DNA from: Leptidea sinapis
Lineage: Eukaryota; Arthropoda; Insecta; Lepidoptera; Pieridae
Length of the DNA: 64,000 bases
NCBI RefSeq assembly: GCF_905404315.1
Contig: NC_066288.1
Location: forward strand, 4,154,001-4,218,000
Direction of reading: 5' to 3'
The first letter of the stretch is position 1. Every line of letters begins with the position of its first letter. Of the stretch, positions 39,801-48,399 are shown piece by piece. Below the pieces are notes generated by a model that searched no databases, was not told where the DNA came from, and was given only the letters and a program-made list of their open reading frames with translations. Made by a program: the position numbers and the translations under genes.

Positions 39801-42800
39801 ATGATAACCCTCGCGGTGTGAGACACTTGTCCCTCTCCGTTGCGAGCGATACAGGTGTAGTCCCCGATGTCCTCGTGTCGAATGTTGCTGATCCTGAGCT
39901 CCGTGCCGTCGTTGAAGATGCCCACAGTTCCCGAAGGTTCCACGGGGTTCGCATCTTTGTACCACAAGATCTCGGGAGTTGGCGTTCCCTCCGCTTGGCA
40001 GTTCAGTATAATTGCATCTCCTACAAGGATATTATTTCGTTAAACTTTACTGTGATAAACATTTGCCGAGCTTTCAGCCAAGAATTTCATAATAATGGCT
40101 GACCCAGTCACCATAGTCGGTCAGTTCAGTACCAACATCGATCAATCGCGAGTAAAGCCGATTTAAGTAATTATACTTTGTTGTTTCAAAGAAATCGAAA
40201 CTTCGGAATAAATAAATAATGTTATTTATCAAAATATAGGTAGGTGACGATTAGAGGCGTTTCAAAAGCGTCTTTTTCATATCCATTAGGTATGTATTTT
40301 AAATTCACGGTGTTAGTTTTTTTTTTAATGAAAATAAGGGACGAGACGAGCAGCACGTTCAGCTGATGGCAATTGATACGCCCTGCCCATTACAATGCAG
40401 TATCGCTCAGGATTCTTGAAAAACCCAAAAATTCTGAGCGGCACTACAATTGCGCTCGTCACCTTGACACATAAGATGTTAAGTCTCATTTGCCGAGTAA
40501 TTTTACTAGCTATGGCGCCCTTCAGACCGAAACACAGTAATGTTTAGGTACATATTACTGCTTCACGGCAGAAATAGGCGCCGTTGTGGTACCCATAATC
40601 TAGCCGGGATCCTGTGCAAAGGAGCCTCCGACTGGTAAATAGTTGATGACTCAAGGATTTTCAGTACATATAATAAAACGAAACTTAATGGATATAGTCG
40701 GCGATCTATCCTTCACTTAAATTTCGTAACATAAATGTAACGAAACAAATTTATGAGTGAACAGCTTATTGCTACTCCGCACTAAGTGACATCAAACCGT
40801 CCATTATAAATCATTTGAGATTAATGTTCCGCTAATGTCACGTAACAAATACCTTGCGTGACATATTATTTATATTATAATACTTAAAAGTAGTCATAAT
40901 ATTAAAAGAATAATTTACATCTGAAGAATTTTCGCTATGAAAAGTAATACACGATGATTGATCGTCGTTGAAACTCTTAAATGACTTGATAGAAATCTGT
41001 TAAGTAAATACTATAGAGTAACTATGTCTTTATTAAGACAGATACGCTCAGGTACTGCCTCTATTTGTTCGTTTATTACGTTGTTGAGTATTTAAAGTTA
41101 TCATCACATTGAATGAAGAATGGAAGGACTAGGTAGTTTTGTTGTGCAGTGAAAGTCATAAATCCCTATTCTAAGCTCAATAATGAGAACAAAAAGATGT
41201 GAATATACACAAACTTATAACGATAAATAACTACAAAGATTATGTGGTAACTATAAGGTCGTCGGTCTTGTAGGTCAGCGTAAAAGCCTGAACACATGGT
41301 CGGATTTGGTACGGCCGGACCATCGGGCGTTGCAGTGGGCGTGAGTGGTTGCCTCGGTACGGTCCGGAAAGTATTGATAATAACTTTGTGCGATTTACAC
41401 TGCGACAAAACATCGAATATATTATACTCCTTTGGTTCGGCCGGACCAAATCCGACTATGTGTATAGGCTATAAGCGAGGGGCACGGCACAGGGTTGTGG
41501 AGAGGAGATTGATTTGAAGATTGTACAAATCTTACATCTAATAGCACCAATAGAGATACTTTTTAAATTGATCTCATTTATTTTATTTTTTTAAATCGTG
41601 ATTAATCTGTACCATAATCGTCTACACATAGATAAATTAACGCTACCTAAATATTAAATTTCATCCAAATCATAAGAAATTTTCCGAAGCCGTATCTGAA
41701 ATAAGTATAAATAAATATTAAAAGTCTTTCCAAATAAAATCTACAAGATTTAATATTATTATAAGAATAAAACACTCGATACATACCTAAGTTGACGTAT
41801 ATGATCTCTTCCGGAGTGATGGAGAATCGGGGCGGTGCGTGGACATCCAGGTGGAACCAGGTTCCGTTCTTGTGCTGGTTTGGAGACCGATTGAGGAAGA
41901 CCACCTTACATTCGTACCAACCCTGTTAATGATACAGACAATTTTCAAATTCAAAATGATATAGCACAGAATCATTAAACCGGTGAGAATCCTCCCAACA
42001 CAGGATCCACCATAGCTGCGACTATTCCTGCCGCCATCAAGTAGTGTGCAAGCACTATTTGTGTATGGGCTTAAAGTCTTAACATCTTCTTCTTCCCACG
42101 GGTGGTTACCGCAACAAGACGTCATATAAGCGTCATATTTTGTGTGAGTTAGAGTTAGAGACTACTCCAACCAGCCAAGCTCCAGGGAGTCACTTAACTT
42201 CTTAACATTGCCGAAGAGCACCTGGTGAGCCCAGGTGCTTTGCCCTGTAGTTTGCCACCTCTGTGCACTCCAGCCGATCAGGGACGGCTGTTTGCTCTGT
42301 CTCCAGGCAACCTCTGCATAAGGGACTGTCTGTGGCACCTTGCTTAGGTATGAAGATGAGCCTAACTTGTGGGAAGTTAGGCAGGCAAGGGGAGTGTACC
42401 TATATATAGACCAGACCGGCCAGGTAGATATATTTCAGTGTGTACATCAACTCATCTCCTCCCCACTGTGACAGTGCTGGAAAGACGCCATCTGTACATC
42501 TGGAAGCTGTCCCCATCATAGGCGGTTTGCCAGCAGTCTTAAGATGTCACTAAGTGACGAGCGCAATCGTGCTACCGCGAAGAACTTTGAGTTTTTGAAG
42601 AATCGTGAGAGGCACTGCATTTTAATGGGCAGAGCGGACCTTATGGACTAATGTTCTTACTTCTTTCGACATCTTTCTTCTATAAACGAAACAGTAATCA
42701 ACCAAAAACCCCATCACATTATTATGGGTGTTTTTGGAAGTTTTAGGTTTACGTACCTAGAGAGAAACTGCGGTTGTCAATATTCTGAGGGCGGAAATAT

Positions 42801-45800
42801 CCTACTTATCTCACATGGTGCGTATACGACTTTTTTGCCACCTGGATGAAAAGGGGCTTTTAGTCTCTGGTACGAGGGACAAATCGTCTTGCCGGGAGAG
42901 AATCGGCCACTTTTGTCCCTCGTACCGGGGTTTAAAAGCGAGGTATAGCACTCTTACAAAATATGCACGATCGACAAATTATGAAATAACACTCAAACCG
43001 TCCTTTATTTGATAGCCGCCCATATTCTTTTGCAAAAAAGCATAAGAACATTTTTCAGAATACAGAGTAGAGAATTTTTCTGAGTACATGTGATATCTAT
43101 CTGAAGACAAATACAATGAAAGTTCATCATGACATTCAGAGTGAGAATTACCTGATCACTTTCTCGTATGTTGGTGAGGTTGAGACTAGCTGCGCCATAT
43201 GGCGAGTCCGGAGCGACTCGGGACACTCTGCCCTCATAACCCTCGCCGCTGTGCGTCGGGTAGCTCTCATACCAGATGTATATCGGTATATCTTGACCCT
43301 ACACATACATAAACACATTATTATATGACCCTTGCTGTCGCGATCGAACACCTTCCTGACACAATATGGCTAACTACTGGCAACATCGTATGCTACATCT
43401 ATAGTCATGTCATTGTTTAGTCCATGTATTGTATTATGCATTGCTTACTCTACTATGTAATCTTGTCGTAGGAAGATGTATAGAACTAAATACGAAACAT
43501 ATATAAGGGCAAAATAAGCATGCGAGTGTGGCAAAATATAATATACGTGTCCCGTACGTGTGCAAATACGACACATAACACATCGTTTTCGCAAGAAAGC
43601 TAACGTACAATAATAATATGTTTATCCAAAAGCTGTGGGTATACCAGAATGCATGCGTAAATAAGTAGAATACATTTTTGAGTACATGACATGCAATACG
43701 TTCAGAGCACGAAATACGAATAGACATGTACCTACTTAAGGTTCTACGTGTACGATACAGAGTGGAGGCAGCTGGGAGACCACAGCCACAGGAAGAGAGA
43801 AACAGACAGAACCGCCGCAGTGCGCGAGGGAGTGCGAAGGCCCCGTGTCAGCCGTGTAAGCTAAGTGCTTCCCCAATACGCAAATCGGTGCACCCCAAAA
43901 GAAAATCGTAATTTGTGATTGTGTACGTGTATGTTCGGTATGTAACGGGGGTCTGCTGCTCTCTCGGACTCGTTCTAGAGGTCTTTGTTACTGTGGTGTT
44001 GGACGACCGCCGCGACATAAAAGGCATCATGTTAAGGCGTGCATACGGGGTCCCGGGGCGCGGCAGTCAGGGGGAATCCCGACCCGCGGCGCCTCGGTAC
44101 CACTACACGGGAGTCGAGACAATACCAAGTATCCCAAGGGCAGGGAACACAAGCGTACGCAACAATTATACGTTACAGTCTGCGGGGCGCGTCGCGGAGA
44201 CGAGCCGACCCTTACTGAACAGAAACACACACCAAAGATGAGCAGTATTGTAATGTAAAGTGGAGTGTGGACCGTCGTACCGTTTCGCCTACCTTCTTCT
44301 CCCACTGCAACACGTACGGCACGGGAATTTCTTCAGGGAAGTCCACCTGGCAGTTAAACACGACGCTCTCGCCGAGTATCGCCGTGATATGCACTGCATC
44401 TTGGTGGTCTTGGTGGCAAGTAACTGTACGAAAATTGGAACATTAGACAAAATGGACACGTCATGGCGATAAAATAACATTAATATATCAATATATTTAT
44501 TTAACTAACTGTTCAACGAGAGTTTGCAATTATTTTTTACAGACATTTTGGTGAAAGCCCGTGTACGGGCAGCTGTTGTCAAGCACAGGGCAGTTGACGC
44601 TACATATACCGCATTAACAAGCCGCTAAACAATGATTTTATTATATTTTTATCCACTCTTGATGAGCAGATCCTAGTCATGTCAAATTAATTTATTTGTA
44701 ATTATTGAGTATTTGGTTATACCCACAGAACAGGTTAAGTTATACCTACATTTTTAAAAGGGCTGTAATGTTATTTTAATAGTAAGGTATGTTTGTTCTA
44801 ACTATCCAAAGATTGAAATCTATATTCATGTCATCGAATTATATTATGTTTAGGGTTCTACAAAAAACTTTATTTTACGACCAGCAAAGCTTTAGATCGA
44901 TATGAGGTAACTTCAACTCATTTGCTATCCTATTCCGTAATAATAAATGGGCAAAAAAGAAGGAAAGAAAGTAATCTTTTAATGGTATTTACGATAAATT
45001 ATGACAGGTATTTTTATAAGGCAGCACAATACCAAGTACCAGTATTGTGTACATTGTATGAAAATGTCCTTGATTGAAAGCGGAGAATATGACGTCACAT
45101 ATTGAACATCCTATTAATAGATTATGTTCTGATGACCTAGCATATTACCCTTCAACAATTTGTAGTGCTATTGTATGCATTGGCAGATTTAATCAGATCA
45201 CAACAATACCTATACTAGGCTACGTTTGGTTATTCAAACCACCGACGGATACTTGCGACAATCGTTTTAATCAATTTACGAACGACCACAATTTGAGTAC
45301 ATAATAAAGGATCTGCTAAACTCATTGGGTCTTAAACACAGATAACAAAACGCACCACACAGCGATGCAGCTTACATTTCACATAGGCAGGTTGACTAGC
45401 AACAAGAGTAGCAGTGTGCTCGGCGCGCCAGCCCATACCTGACTCCATGTCCTGTATATAGCACTGTGTACGTACCTGGCAGGTTGACTAGTAGCAGCAG
45501 GAGCAGGCCAGCCCATACCTGACTCCATGTCCTGTATATAGCACTGTGTACGTACCTGGCAGGTTGACTAGCAGCAGCAGGAGCACGCCAGCCCATAACT
45601 GACTCCATGTCCTGTATATAGCACTGTGTACGTAGCACGTACCTGGCAGGTTGACTAGTAGCAGCAGGAGCAGGCCAGCCCATACCTGACTCCATGTCAT
45701 GAATATAGCACTGTGTACGTACCTGGCAGGTTGACTAGCAGCAGCAGGAGCACGCCAGCCCATACCTGACTCCATGTCCTGTATATAGCACTGTGTACAT

Positions 45801-46013
45801 AGCACGTACCTGGCAGGTTGACTAGCAGCAGCAGGAGCAGGCCAGCGTGGGCGGCGATGTGCGGCGTTTGCTCGGCGCGCCAGCCCATACCTGACTCCAT
45901 GTCCTGTATATAGCACTGTGTACATAGCACGTACCTGGCAGGTTGACTAGCAGCAGCAGGAGCAGGCCAGCGCGGGCGGCGATGTGCGGCGTGTGCTCGG
46001 CGCGCCAGCCCAT
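23904..46013 (-). CDS. tutl: Protein turtle ortholog (Ig/FN3 neuronal cell-surface protein), 17 exons
   Basis: Turtle/IGSF9 proteins are single-pass adhesion molecules that in Drosophila act in dendrite and axon patterning. Coding exons, 5' to 3': 46013-45935, 44423-44281, 43298-43152, 41922-41787, 40020-39779, 37290-37020, 35661-35401, 35299-35229, 34102-33911, 33486-33394, 32235-32107, 31825-31717, 31370-31287, 30165-29980, 29448-29221, 27866-27797, 24861-23904. Every junction has AG/GT sites and matching phase, giving 3399 nt (1132 residues plus stop). Layout: signal peptide 1-26, Ig domains at about 30-145, 150-249, 250-340, 341-430 and 431-525, FN3 at about 530-630 and 655-745, membrane helix about 754-778 followed by KRKRRKQEK, then a tail to residue 1132. 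Assignment rests on remembered Drosophila Turtle features such as IPIYIWYESYP, VQYLPFRLAGVVQCY and VKHKAITAGVVGGILFF. The tail is less conserved and less certain. Confidence 0.93.
24862..25618. other. turtle last intron, left part
   Basis: AT-rich intron DNA between exons 16 and 17. No feature recognised before the LINE copies at 25619-27260. Confidence 0.5.
25619..26072 (-). pseudogene. LINE reverse transcriptase fragment (inverted partner)
   Basis: Minus-strand translation gives TISYADDRTLDLVYTDHACL then, in another frame, IIASLYVFSCICYGRG and SAEIYLRTTRYKLKYRPYYL. These are the palm (YADD) and C-terminal parts of the same LINE family as 26093-27260, with the stretch between them deleted. 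It lies back to back with that copy. Confidence 0.75.
26093..27260 (+). pseudogene. LINE reverse transcriptase, C-terminal half, decayed
   Basis: Successive frames give TGHAGLSREIVDQCREK, ASKKLGIINRARQYFK, LYKAQIWPHMENCYYLWSG, and RFSRSFLPRTTKLWNELPC with GRYDMGTFKKSAYTFLKG. This is the order found downstream of the YADD box in a common lepidopteran LINE. The YADD box itself is altered and frames shift at least four times. The 3' tail ends near 27260. Another tail of this family is at 48400-48650. Confidence 0.82.
27797..27866 (-). CDS. tutl: turtle exon 16: juxtamembrane tail
   Basis: A 70-bp exon between acceptor TTCGGTTGCAG and donor AAAAA/GTAAGT. Encodes AYNMVTARLTDLRAANSTQ and VPFK, closely resembling the segment that follows the membrane-proximal basic stretch in insect Turtle. 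It is phase 1 in and phase 2 out, which fits exons 15 and 17. Confidence 0.85.
27940..28016. repeat. CCCACACCCTCAA minisatellite
   Basis: Short tandem units CCCACACCCTCAA follow a CACCAT-rich start. It lies in the intron between turtle exons 15 and 16, just before exon 16. Confidence 0.8.
28270..28645 (+). mobile_element. Helitron-like non-autonomous element
   Basis: AAATTCTCGTGTCCCGGTGT at the left and CGTTTGCTGGGTCAGCTAG at the right match copies at 2222-2921 and 11472-11788. Intronic (turtle). Confidence 0.62.
28689..28853. repeat. Inverted repeat, about 57-bp arms
   Basis: The left arm beginning CGGTATTGGTACGGACTAG and the right arm ending CTAATCGGTACCAATACCG are inverted copies with few changes and a centre of about 50 bp. 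A small foldback or MITE. Words of this element recur near 12310-12335. Confidence 0.6.
29221..29448 (-). CDS. tutl: turtle exon 15: end of FN3-2, membrane helix
   Basis: Acceptor GTTTCAG, donor GAAAG/GTAAGG. It carries GGRTYYFRVLANS (end of the second FN3), then VKHKAITAGVVGGILFF and the rest of the helix, then KICNKRKRRKQEK as a stop-transfer signal. If the donor is not used, 15 further codons lead to a stop at 29174, giving a short tail. Confidence 0.92.
29980..30165 (-). CDS. tutl: turtle exon 14: second FN3 domain
   Basis: Acceptor TTTGATACCAG, donor CCTTG/GTATGT. Encodes SGPPRNLTVTEVHNGFLITW and YYTIKYRTDAQWKTL, classic FN3 strands B and C. Confidence 0.92.
30946..31083. mobile_element. 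Harbinger-type MITE, copy 1
   Basis: A 138-bp element with ends CCCCCTTATTCACAATAGTC and GACCATTATGAATAAGGGGG, flanked by TTA on both sides. A 3-bp TWA duplication is the PIF/Harbinger signature. Intronic (turtle). Copy 2 is at 38878-39015. Confidence 0.8.
31287..31370 (-). CDS. tutl: turtle exon 13: linker between FN3 domains
   Basis: Acceptor CTTTTTGTAG, donor GATCCG/GTACAT. An 84-bp exon encoding VGAKPKAAPTAPGPVDEK and the start of the next segment. The frame agrees with both neighbours; such linkers vary among insects. Confidence 0.82.
31717..31825 (-). CDS. tutl: turtle exon 12: end of FN3-1
   Basis: Acceptor TCTGTTCAAAAG, donor CGCTAG/GTAAGC. Encodes TINRLQPGTTYEFQVNSKN and GEGMMSKAITIRTL, the F and G strands of an FN3 fold. 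Confidence 0.9.
32107..32235 (-). CDS. tutl: turtle exon 11: middle of FN3-1
   Basis: Acceptor ACTGTTGCAG, donor CTTCT/GTGAGA. 43 codons with VTLRWQPGYAGGPDYKQDYT and IWYREAG. Confidence 0.92.
33049..33345. repeat. Intronic tandem repeat, about 120-bp units
   Basis: Three imperfect units share TTTCACTTCAATCCGACGTT, AAAATCACGCTTAATGA and GGCTCATAAAAGT. Lies between turtle exons 10 and 11. Confidence 0.7.
33394..33486 (-). CDS. tutl: turtle exon 10: Ig5 end and FN3-1 start
   Basis: Acceptor TTACGTCCAG, donor TTTCAG/GTACAA. 31 codons, VATIVADTQLVIEGTQPHAP then YNVSGIATEFQ, bridging Ig5 to the first FN3. Confidence 0.9.
33710..33850 (+). repeat. LINE 3'-tail-like fragment, copy 2
   Basis: Resembles 705-880 over about 130 bases (GTTTGAGT, GATTTGTAAA, GACAATGAATGTCTTGCC). 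It abuts turtle exon 9 closely. Confidence 0.5.
33911..34102 (-). CDS. tutl: turtle exon 9: Ig5
   Basis: Acceptor AAATAATAG, donor AATGAG/GTATGG. 64 codons with ESVEMHCEAQEAEG, VVWRRRDG and DFGIYQCVAS, that is, Ig Cys, Trp and D-x-G-x-Y-x-C. Confidence 0.93.
35229..35299 (-). CDS. tutl: turtle exon 8: Ig4-Ig5 junction
   Basis: A 71-bp exon, acceptor AATTCAG, donor CGAAAG/GTATTG. Encodes MEVLVRKPPVFTVEPEPLYQ and RK, joining in phase to exon 9. Confidence 0.92.
35401..35661 (-). CDS. tutl: turtle exon 7: Ig4
   Basis: Acceptor TTTTTTGTAG, donor CTTCAG/GTAACG. Encodes PTVQYLPFRLAGVVQCY, YVTWTKDKRLLEPYQ and GRYTCTPYNAQG. It includes the Ig cysteines and tryptophan and is the most strongly conserved part of Turtle that I recall. 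Confidence 0.94.
36195..36502 (+). repeat. Interspersed repeat family X, copy 2
   Basis: Full-length relative of 255-536 in a turtle intron, starting near AATAAGGGACGAGACGAGC. Ends with GGCTCCCACTTGTAA. Confidence 0.75.
37020..37290 (-). CDS. tutl: turtle exon 6: Ig3
   Basis: Acceptor ATTGTTACAG, donor TTGAAT/GTGAGT. 90 codons with NQTKLEGEKVQFSCEAKA, VTVKWFREGAPV and DDSGQYLCEVSNG. Confidence 0.94.
37320..37475 (+). pseudogene. RTE-like LINE, extreme C-terminus
   Basis: GTTGGTAGGCCACAAGATGG, then GTCAAGATCGCTGG and CCAGCAGTGGACGTCTTCC, mirror the end of the RTE-like family at 49935-50165 on the other strand (VxRPPTRWTDDLVKIAG, then LSSSG). Fragment only. Confidence 0.65.
38617..38752 (-). 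repeat. Interspersed repeat family X, partial copy
   Basis: Reverse orientation. Contains CTGAGCGGCACTGCATTGTA and ATCAACTGAACGTCCTGCTC. Truncated at one end. Confidence 0.65.
38878..39015. mobile_element. Harbinger-type MITE, copy 2
   Basis: Same ends and length as 30946-31083, flanked by TAA on both sides. The two copies differ at few positions, which suggests fairly recent spread. Confidence 0.8.
39269..39593 (+). mobile_element. Helitron-like non-autonomous element
   Basis: Starts TCTATACATATAAAAATGAA, ends TTTGCTGGGTCAGCTAG. Its left half matches 5399-5750 and its right end matches the 11472 subfamily, so it may be a mosaic of two subfamilies. Confidence 0.65.
39779..40020 (-). CDS. 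tutl: turtle exon 5: Ig2
   Basis: Acceptor ATCCTTGTAG, donor ATAACG/GTATGT. 80 whole codons with ILNCQAEGTPTPEILWYKDA, GTELRISNIRHEDIGDYTC and NGEGQVSHTARVIIAGG. Confidence 0.94.
40316..40638 (+). repeat. Interspersed repeat family X, copy 3
   Basis: Full-length relative of the 255-536 and 36195-36502 copies, in the intron between turtle exons 4 and 5. Confidence 0.75.
41293..41462. mobile_element. MITE related to 15410-15615
   Basis: Left end CACATGGTCGGATTTGGTAC, right end complement CACATAGTCGGATTTGGTCC. Non-coding and intronic. Confidence 0.6.
41787..41922 (-). CDS. tutl: turtle exon 4: end of Ig1, start of Ig2
   Basis: Acceptor ATTAACAG, donor ACTTAG/GTATGT. Encodes GWYECKVVFLNRSP, HKNGTWFHLDVHAPPRFS and EEIIYVNL; the second Ig1 cysteine is in WYEC. 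Confidence 0.93.
42150..42400 (-). pseudogene. LINE RNase H / C-terminal remnant
   Basis: Minus-strand reading gives SPLCRGCLETEQ, LECTEVANYRAKHLGSPG. A CxxC...C cluster followed by YRAKHLG is usual at the C-terminus of insect Jockey/R1-type LINEs carrying RNase H. Short and frameshifted. Confidence 0.6.
42540..42640 (-). repeat. Interspersed repeat family X, diverged fragment
   Basis: AAGATGTCACTAAGTGACGA, GCGCAATCGTGCT and GGCACTGCATTTTAATGGGC match family X in reverse with several changes. Confidence 0.5.
42857..42938. repeat. Short palindrome with 27-bp arms
   Basis: GGTACGAGGGACAAA and TTTGTCCCTCGTACC are perfect inverted words inside longer imperfect arms (CTTTTA...TAAAAG). Lies in a turtle intron. 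Confidence 0.6.
43152..43298 (-). CDS. tutl: turtle exon 3: middle of Ig1
   Basis: Acceptor ATGTGTAG, donor GATCAG/GTAATT. 49 codons: DIPIYIWYESYPTHSGEGY, GRVSRVAPDSPYGAASLNL and TNIRESDQ. Confidence 0.94.
44281..44423 (-). CDS. tutl: turtle exon 2: mature N-terminus, start of Ig1
   Basis: Acceptor TTTTCGTACAG, donor GAAACG/GTACGA. Encodes TCHQDHQDAVHITAILGE, VVFNCQVDFPEEIPVPYVLQ and WEKKVGET. An alternative donor 12 bases earlier (AAG/GTAGGC) keeps the frame and drops VGET; the longer form matches remembered Drosophila KKVSET. Confidence 0.92.
45385..45934. repeat. Tandem copies of turtle exon 1 and its donor
   Basis: The donor junction CTGCCAG/GTACGT (minus strand) recurs with exon edges at 45476, 45556, 45643, 45723, 45810 and 45935, spaced 80, 87, 80, 87 and 125 bp. 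The copy at 45810-45888 is a second complete 79-bp exon coding the same signal peptide with two substitutions (Q for H, H for R). The shorter copies lack 38 bp and so cannot keep frame from their ATG. A diverged seventh copy near 45385 has lost the donor. Confidence 0.85.
45935..46013 (-). CDS. tutl: turtle exon 1: signal peptide
   Basis: 26 codons plus one base: MGWRAEHTPHIAARAG then LLLLLLVNLP, a good signal peptide, ending CCAG/GTACGT. The phase fits exon 2. Exon 1 probably begins at 46066 after TTTTTTGTAG, leaving a 53-bp untranslated leader that contains three upstream ATGs, two of which open very short frames. Confidence 0.88.
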
Positions 46014-46066
46014 ACCTGCGCTCCCATGTCACGGCCGCGCGCGGCGACTCATCCTCTCAGCATCAC

Positions 46067-46835
46067 CTACAAAAAAGATACACAATTTAAGATGTTTTCT
46101 GTCTCATTTAGTGCCAAAACGCACCTTTTTCATCTGTGACATATAGTTTGCTTATGGCCACAGGTGTAAAAAGCAATCCTGGTAAAATAAAATATAAAAT
46201 AAAAGCAATCACATCAGTGACGATGCGAATCGCAGAAATTCTCAAGGGCGTCATGGGGTATGCCGTCCGAAATCGGTAGCCGTTTCCGTAGTTATAACGG
46301 TATTATTAACTTCATCCGTAGGCCATTATGCTGCTCTCAATATACCGACTGTTTACGAACCAAACGGTATTGGTTGTAGCGATCATAAGCAAGCTAAATA
46401 TATGACGCAACTAGCTCCGATACATACATTCTTCCTCATGTTCAAGCTACGTAAATTGGTATAGGTACAGTATCGAATGCTTTTGCCGACAAATTTCAAT
46501 CAACTCAGCCTAGGCGTTCGACTCAAAAATTCTGTCAATGTACCCAAAAGCCTTGAGTATTATTTTAATTAAACTTTTTCATAATTAATAGCTTTGTTAA
46601 GTTTTTAATTGACAGCATCAAATTTTGTTTTGTTAAGCCAGTATATACTTTAATTATAAATTTAATAGTTTCATTCAAAAATACATCAAGGCACTATGTA
46701 GATATATTCTTTGCTAATGAAATTTAAAAATTAGAACCTGCCTTCACTCTCAACACATATTTCATTTAATTATTATAAGTTTTTCAACTCTTATACAAAC
46801 CACTGTATTGTGAGCCTATCTTCAATCATTTTTAC
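46067..46835. other. Intron or leader DNA upstream of turtle exon 1
   Basis: No feature recognised. A 5' noncoding exon of turtle should lie somewhere at higher coordinates. Confidence 0.4.
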
Positions 46836-47100
46836 CGCGCAAAATCATGATTTCAACATTATGGATATCGTATCCGAGCTTCTCGAGGGTCTAGAGAACG
46901 TATTTTTGATCATTTTTGAAATCCATGATGGCCGCCGCGCAAAATTATGATTTCAACAATATTGATATCGAATCCGAGGTTCTCGAGGATGCAGAGAACG
47001 AATTTGGGATCATTTTTTAAATCCAAGATGGCCGCCGCGCCAATTTATGATTTCAACAATATAGATATCGTATCCGAGGTTCTCGAGGGTTCAGCACGCT
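46836..47100. repeat. Tandem repeat, units near 100 bp
   Basis: Two and a half units share ATGATTTCAACAATATTGAT, ATCCGAGGTTCTCGAGG, GATCATTTTT and AAGATGGCCGCCGCGC. Each unit holds one GATGGCCGCC word. Confidence 0.75.
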
Positions 47101-47690
47101 GCCGCGAAAAAGTATAACATCTTTCGTACTAGCGTTGTATCGTGCAGGTTTAGCGCGTGGCCACGAGTAAGTAGGACATCTTATAATTACTAATTTTGAC
47201 AAAAAAACATTTGGTTTAGAGAACAGATTAGGATAAATAATATAAACGAGATTTAAAAATTTGTTTTTCCAAAGAAGTTTCTCTTCTGACATGTGTACAC
47301 ACAACATTTTTATTTTTTTTTATATATTGTAGTTATAGTGGAATGTATGTTGTAGTTTCAGTAGGTAATCTTAAATAAATAAATGAACACTGGTCCCTAA
47401 ATTTCAAGTGAACTGCAACTAGCTCAGCAATCTCAGGAAAAAGAATCTTAATAAGTATCTGCTAAAAATTCTCCTTTTTTTTTGAGATTTTAATTTTTCC
47501 ACAGTTTAAAACAGTCTTGCAATAAATAAGTTGTGTAATATGTGGTGATATCAAACCAAAAGGTGATATCAAATTACTTTTCTTGTAAAATTTTGCTTCA
47601 AGTTCAAGTAAGAACTAATAATAAACTTGTATTATTCAACATGAATGACACCAATAAATCTAAATCAAACAGCTTAAGATCTCGTCATTC
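47101..47690. other. AT-rich non-coding stretch
   Basis: No gene seen. Confidence 0.4.
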
Positions 47691-47699
47691 ATATACTGC

Positions 47700-47920
47700 C
47701 CAACGATAGGTACCGCCTGCTGCAAACTATTTTGATGGGGAAAGAGGTGTTGGAAGAAGAAAGAAGTCTTGGCTCAGAAATATAAGTGAGTGGATTGGTA
47801 TCAAGACAGTCCAAGAACTTTTCCGCTTAGCCATACACAAGGAAAAGTATAAAAAACTGACTGCTGACCTCCAGAATGAAGGAAGAATGCACTTGAAGAA
47901 GAAGAAGACACAAAAATAAA
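47700..47920 (+). pseudogene. RTE/BovB-like LINE, C-terminal remnant
   Basis: Plus-strand frame gives GKRGVGRRKKSWLRNI, WIGIKTVQELFRLAI and YKKLTADLQNEG, the usual ending of an RTE-type endonuclease-reverse transcriptase ORF, followed by a stop near 47919. Confidence 0.75.
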
Positions 47921-48399
47921 ATTTTGCTAATTTTTCTTAAATGTATTTTATAGTCAACTAGATGGATTTTATAGTCAGTCTAGATTACTCGTTCAGGTTA
48001 AATTATGAGAATGAAATTTTAAGATGTGCGCGCATCACTGTAATACAAAAGTAACAGGTTTTTTTTTCTTCTTTTGGCAATAGCGTTTACTTTTTGCCGA
48101 TAACGAAGTAACAGGTTGAAGTTGGTTCCTAAAATTTTCTGACGTTTGCGTCATTCGTTATTTATTTATGGTTTCTTCGTCCATTATTAGGACAGGCAAA
48201 GGGTTCAAGCCCATACAGCCGTATTCATTATTCAATAATTTATTGTCAAAACCATCTTTGCAAGATTTTTACAAAATTGTTCTCTCTAAAAACGAAGTAT
48301 GTACGAGGAATAAATAATTTTTATGATTTTTGCTTGCCAAAGAAGTATAAATAGTGCATACAGAAGTACACACGCACTTTTTTTTATTTTGGTTTGATA

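Noticed and set aside
43434..43727. A 97-codon minus-strand frame rich in hydrophobic residues
   Set aside because: Lies in the turtle intron between exons 2 and 3, has no acceptor-donor logic and no known motif.
45396..46032. Minus-strand frames of 99, 145 and 111 codons rich in LLLLLL and PAPAAASQPARY
   Set aside because: They run through the tandem exon-1 copies and the introns between them. The repeats create the open frames; the true coding part is the 79-bp exon.
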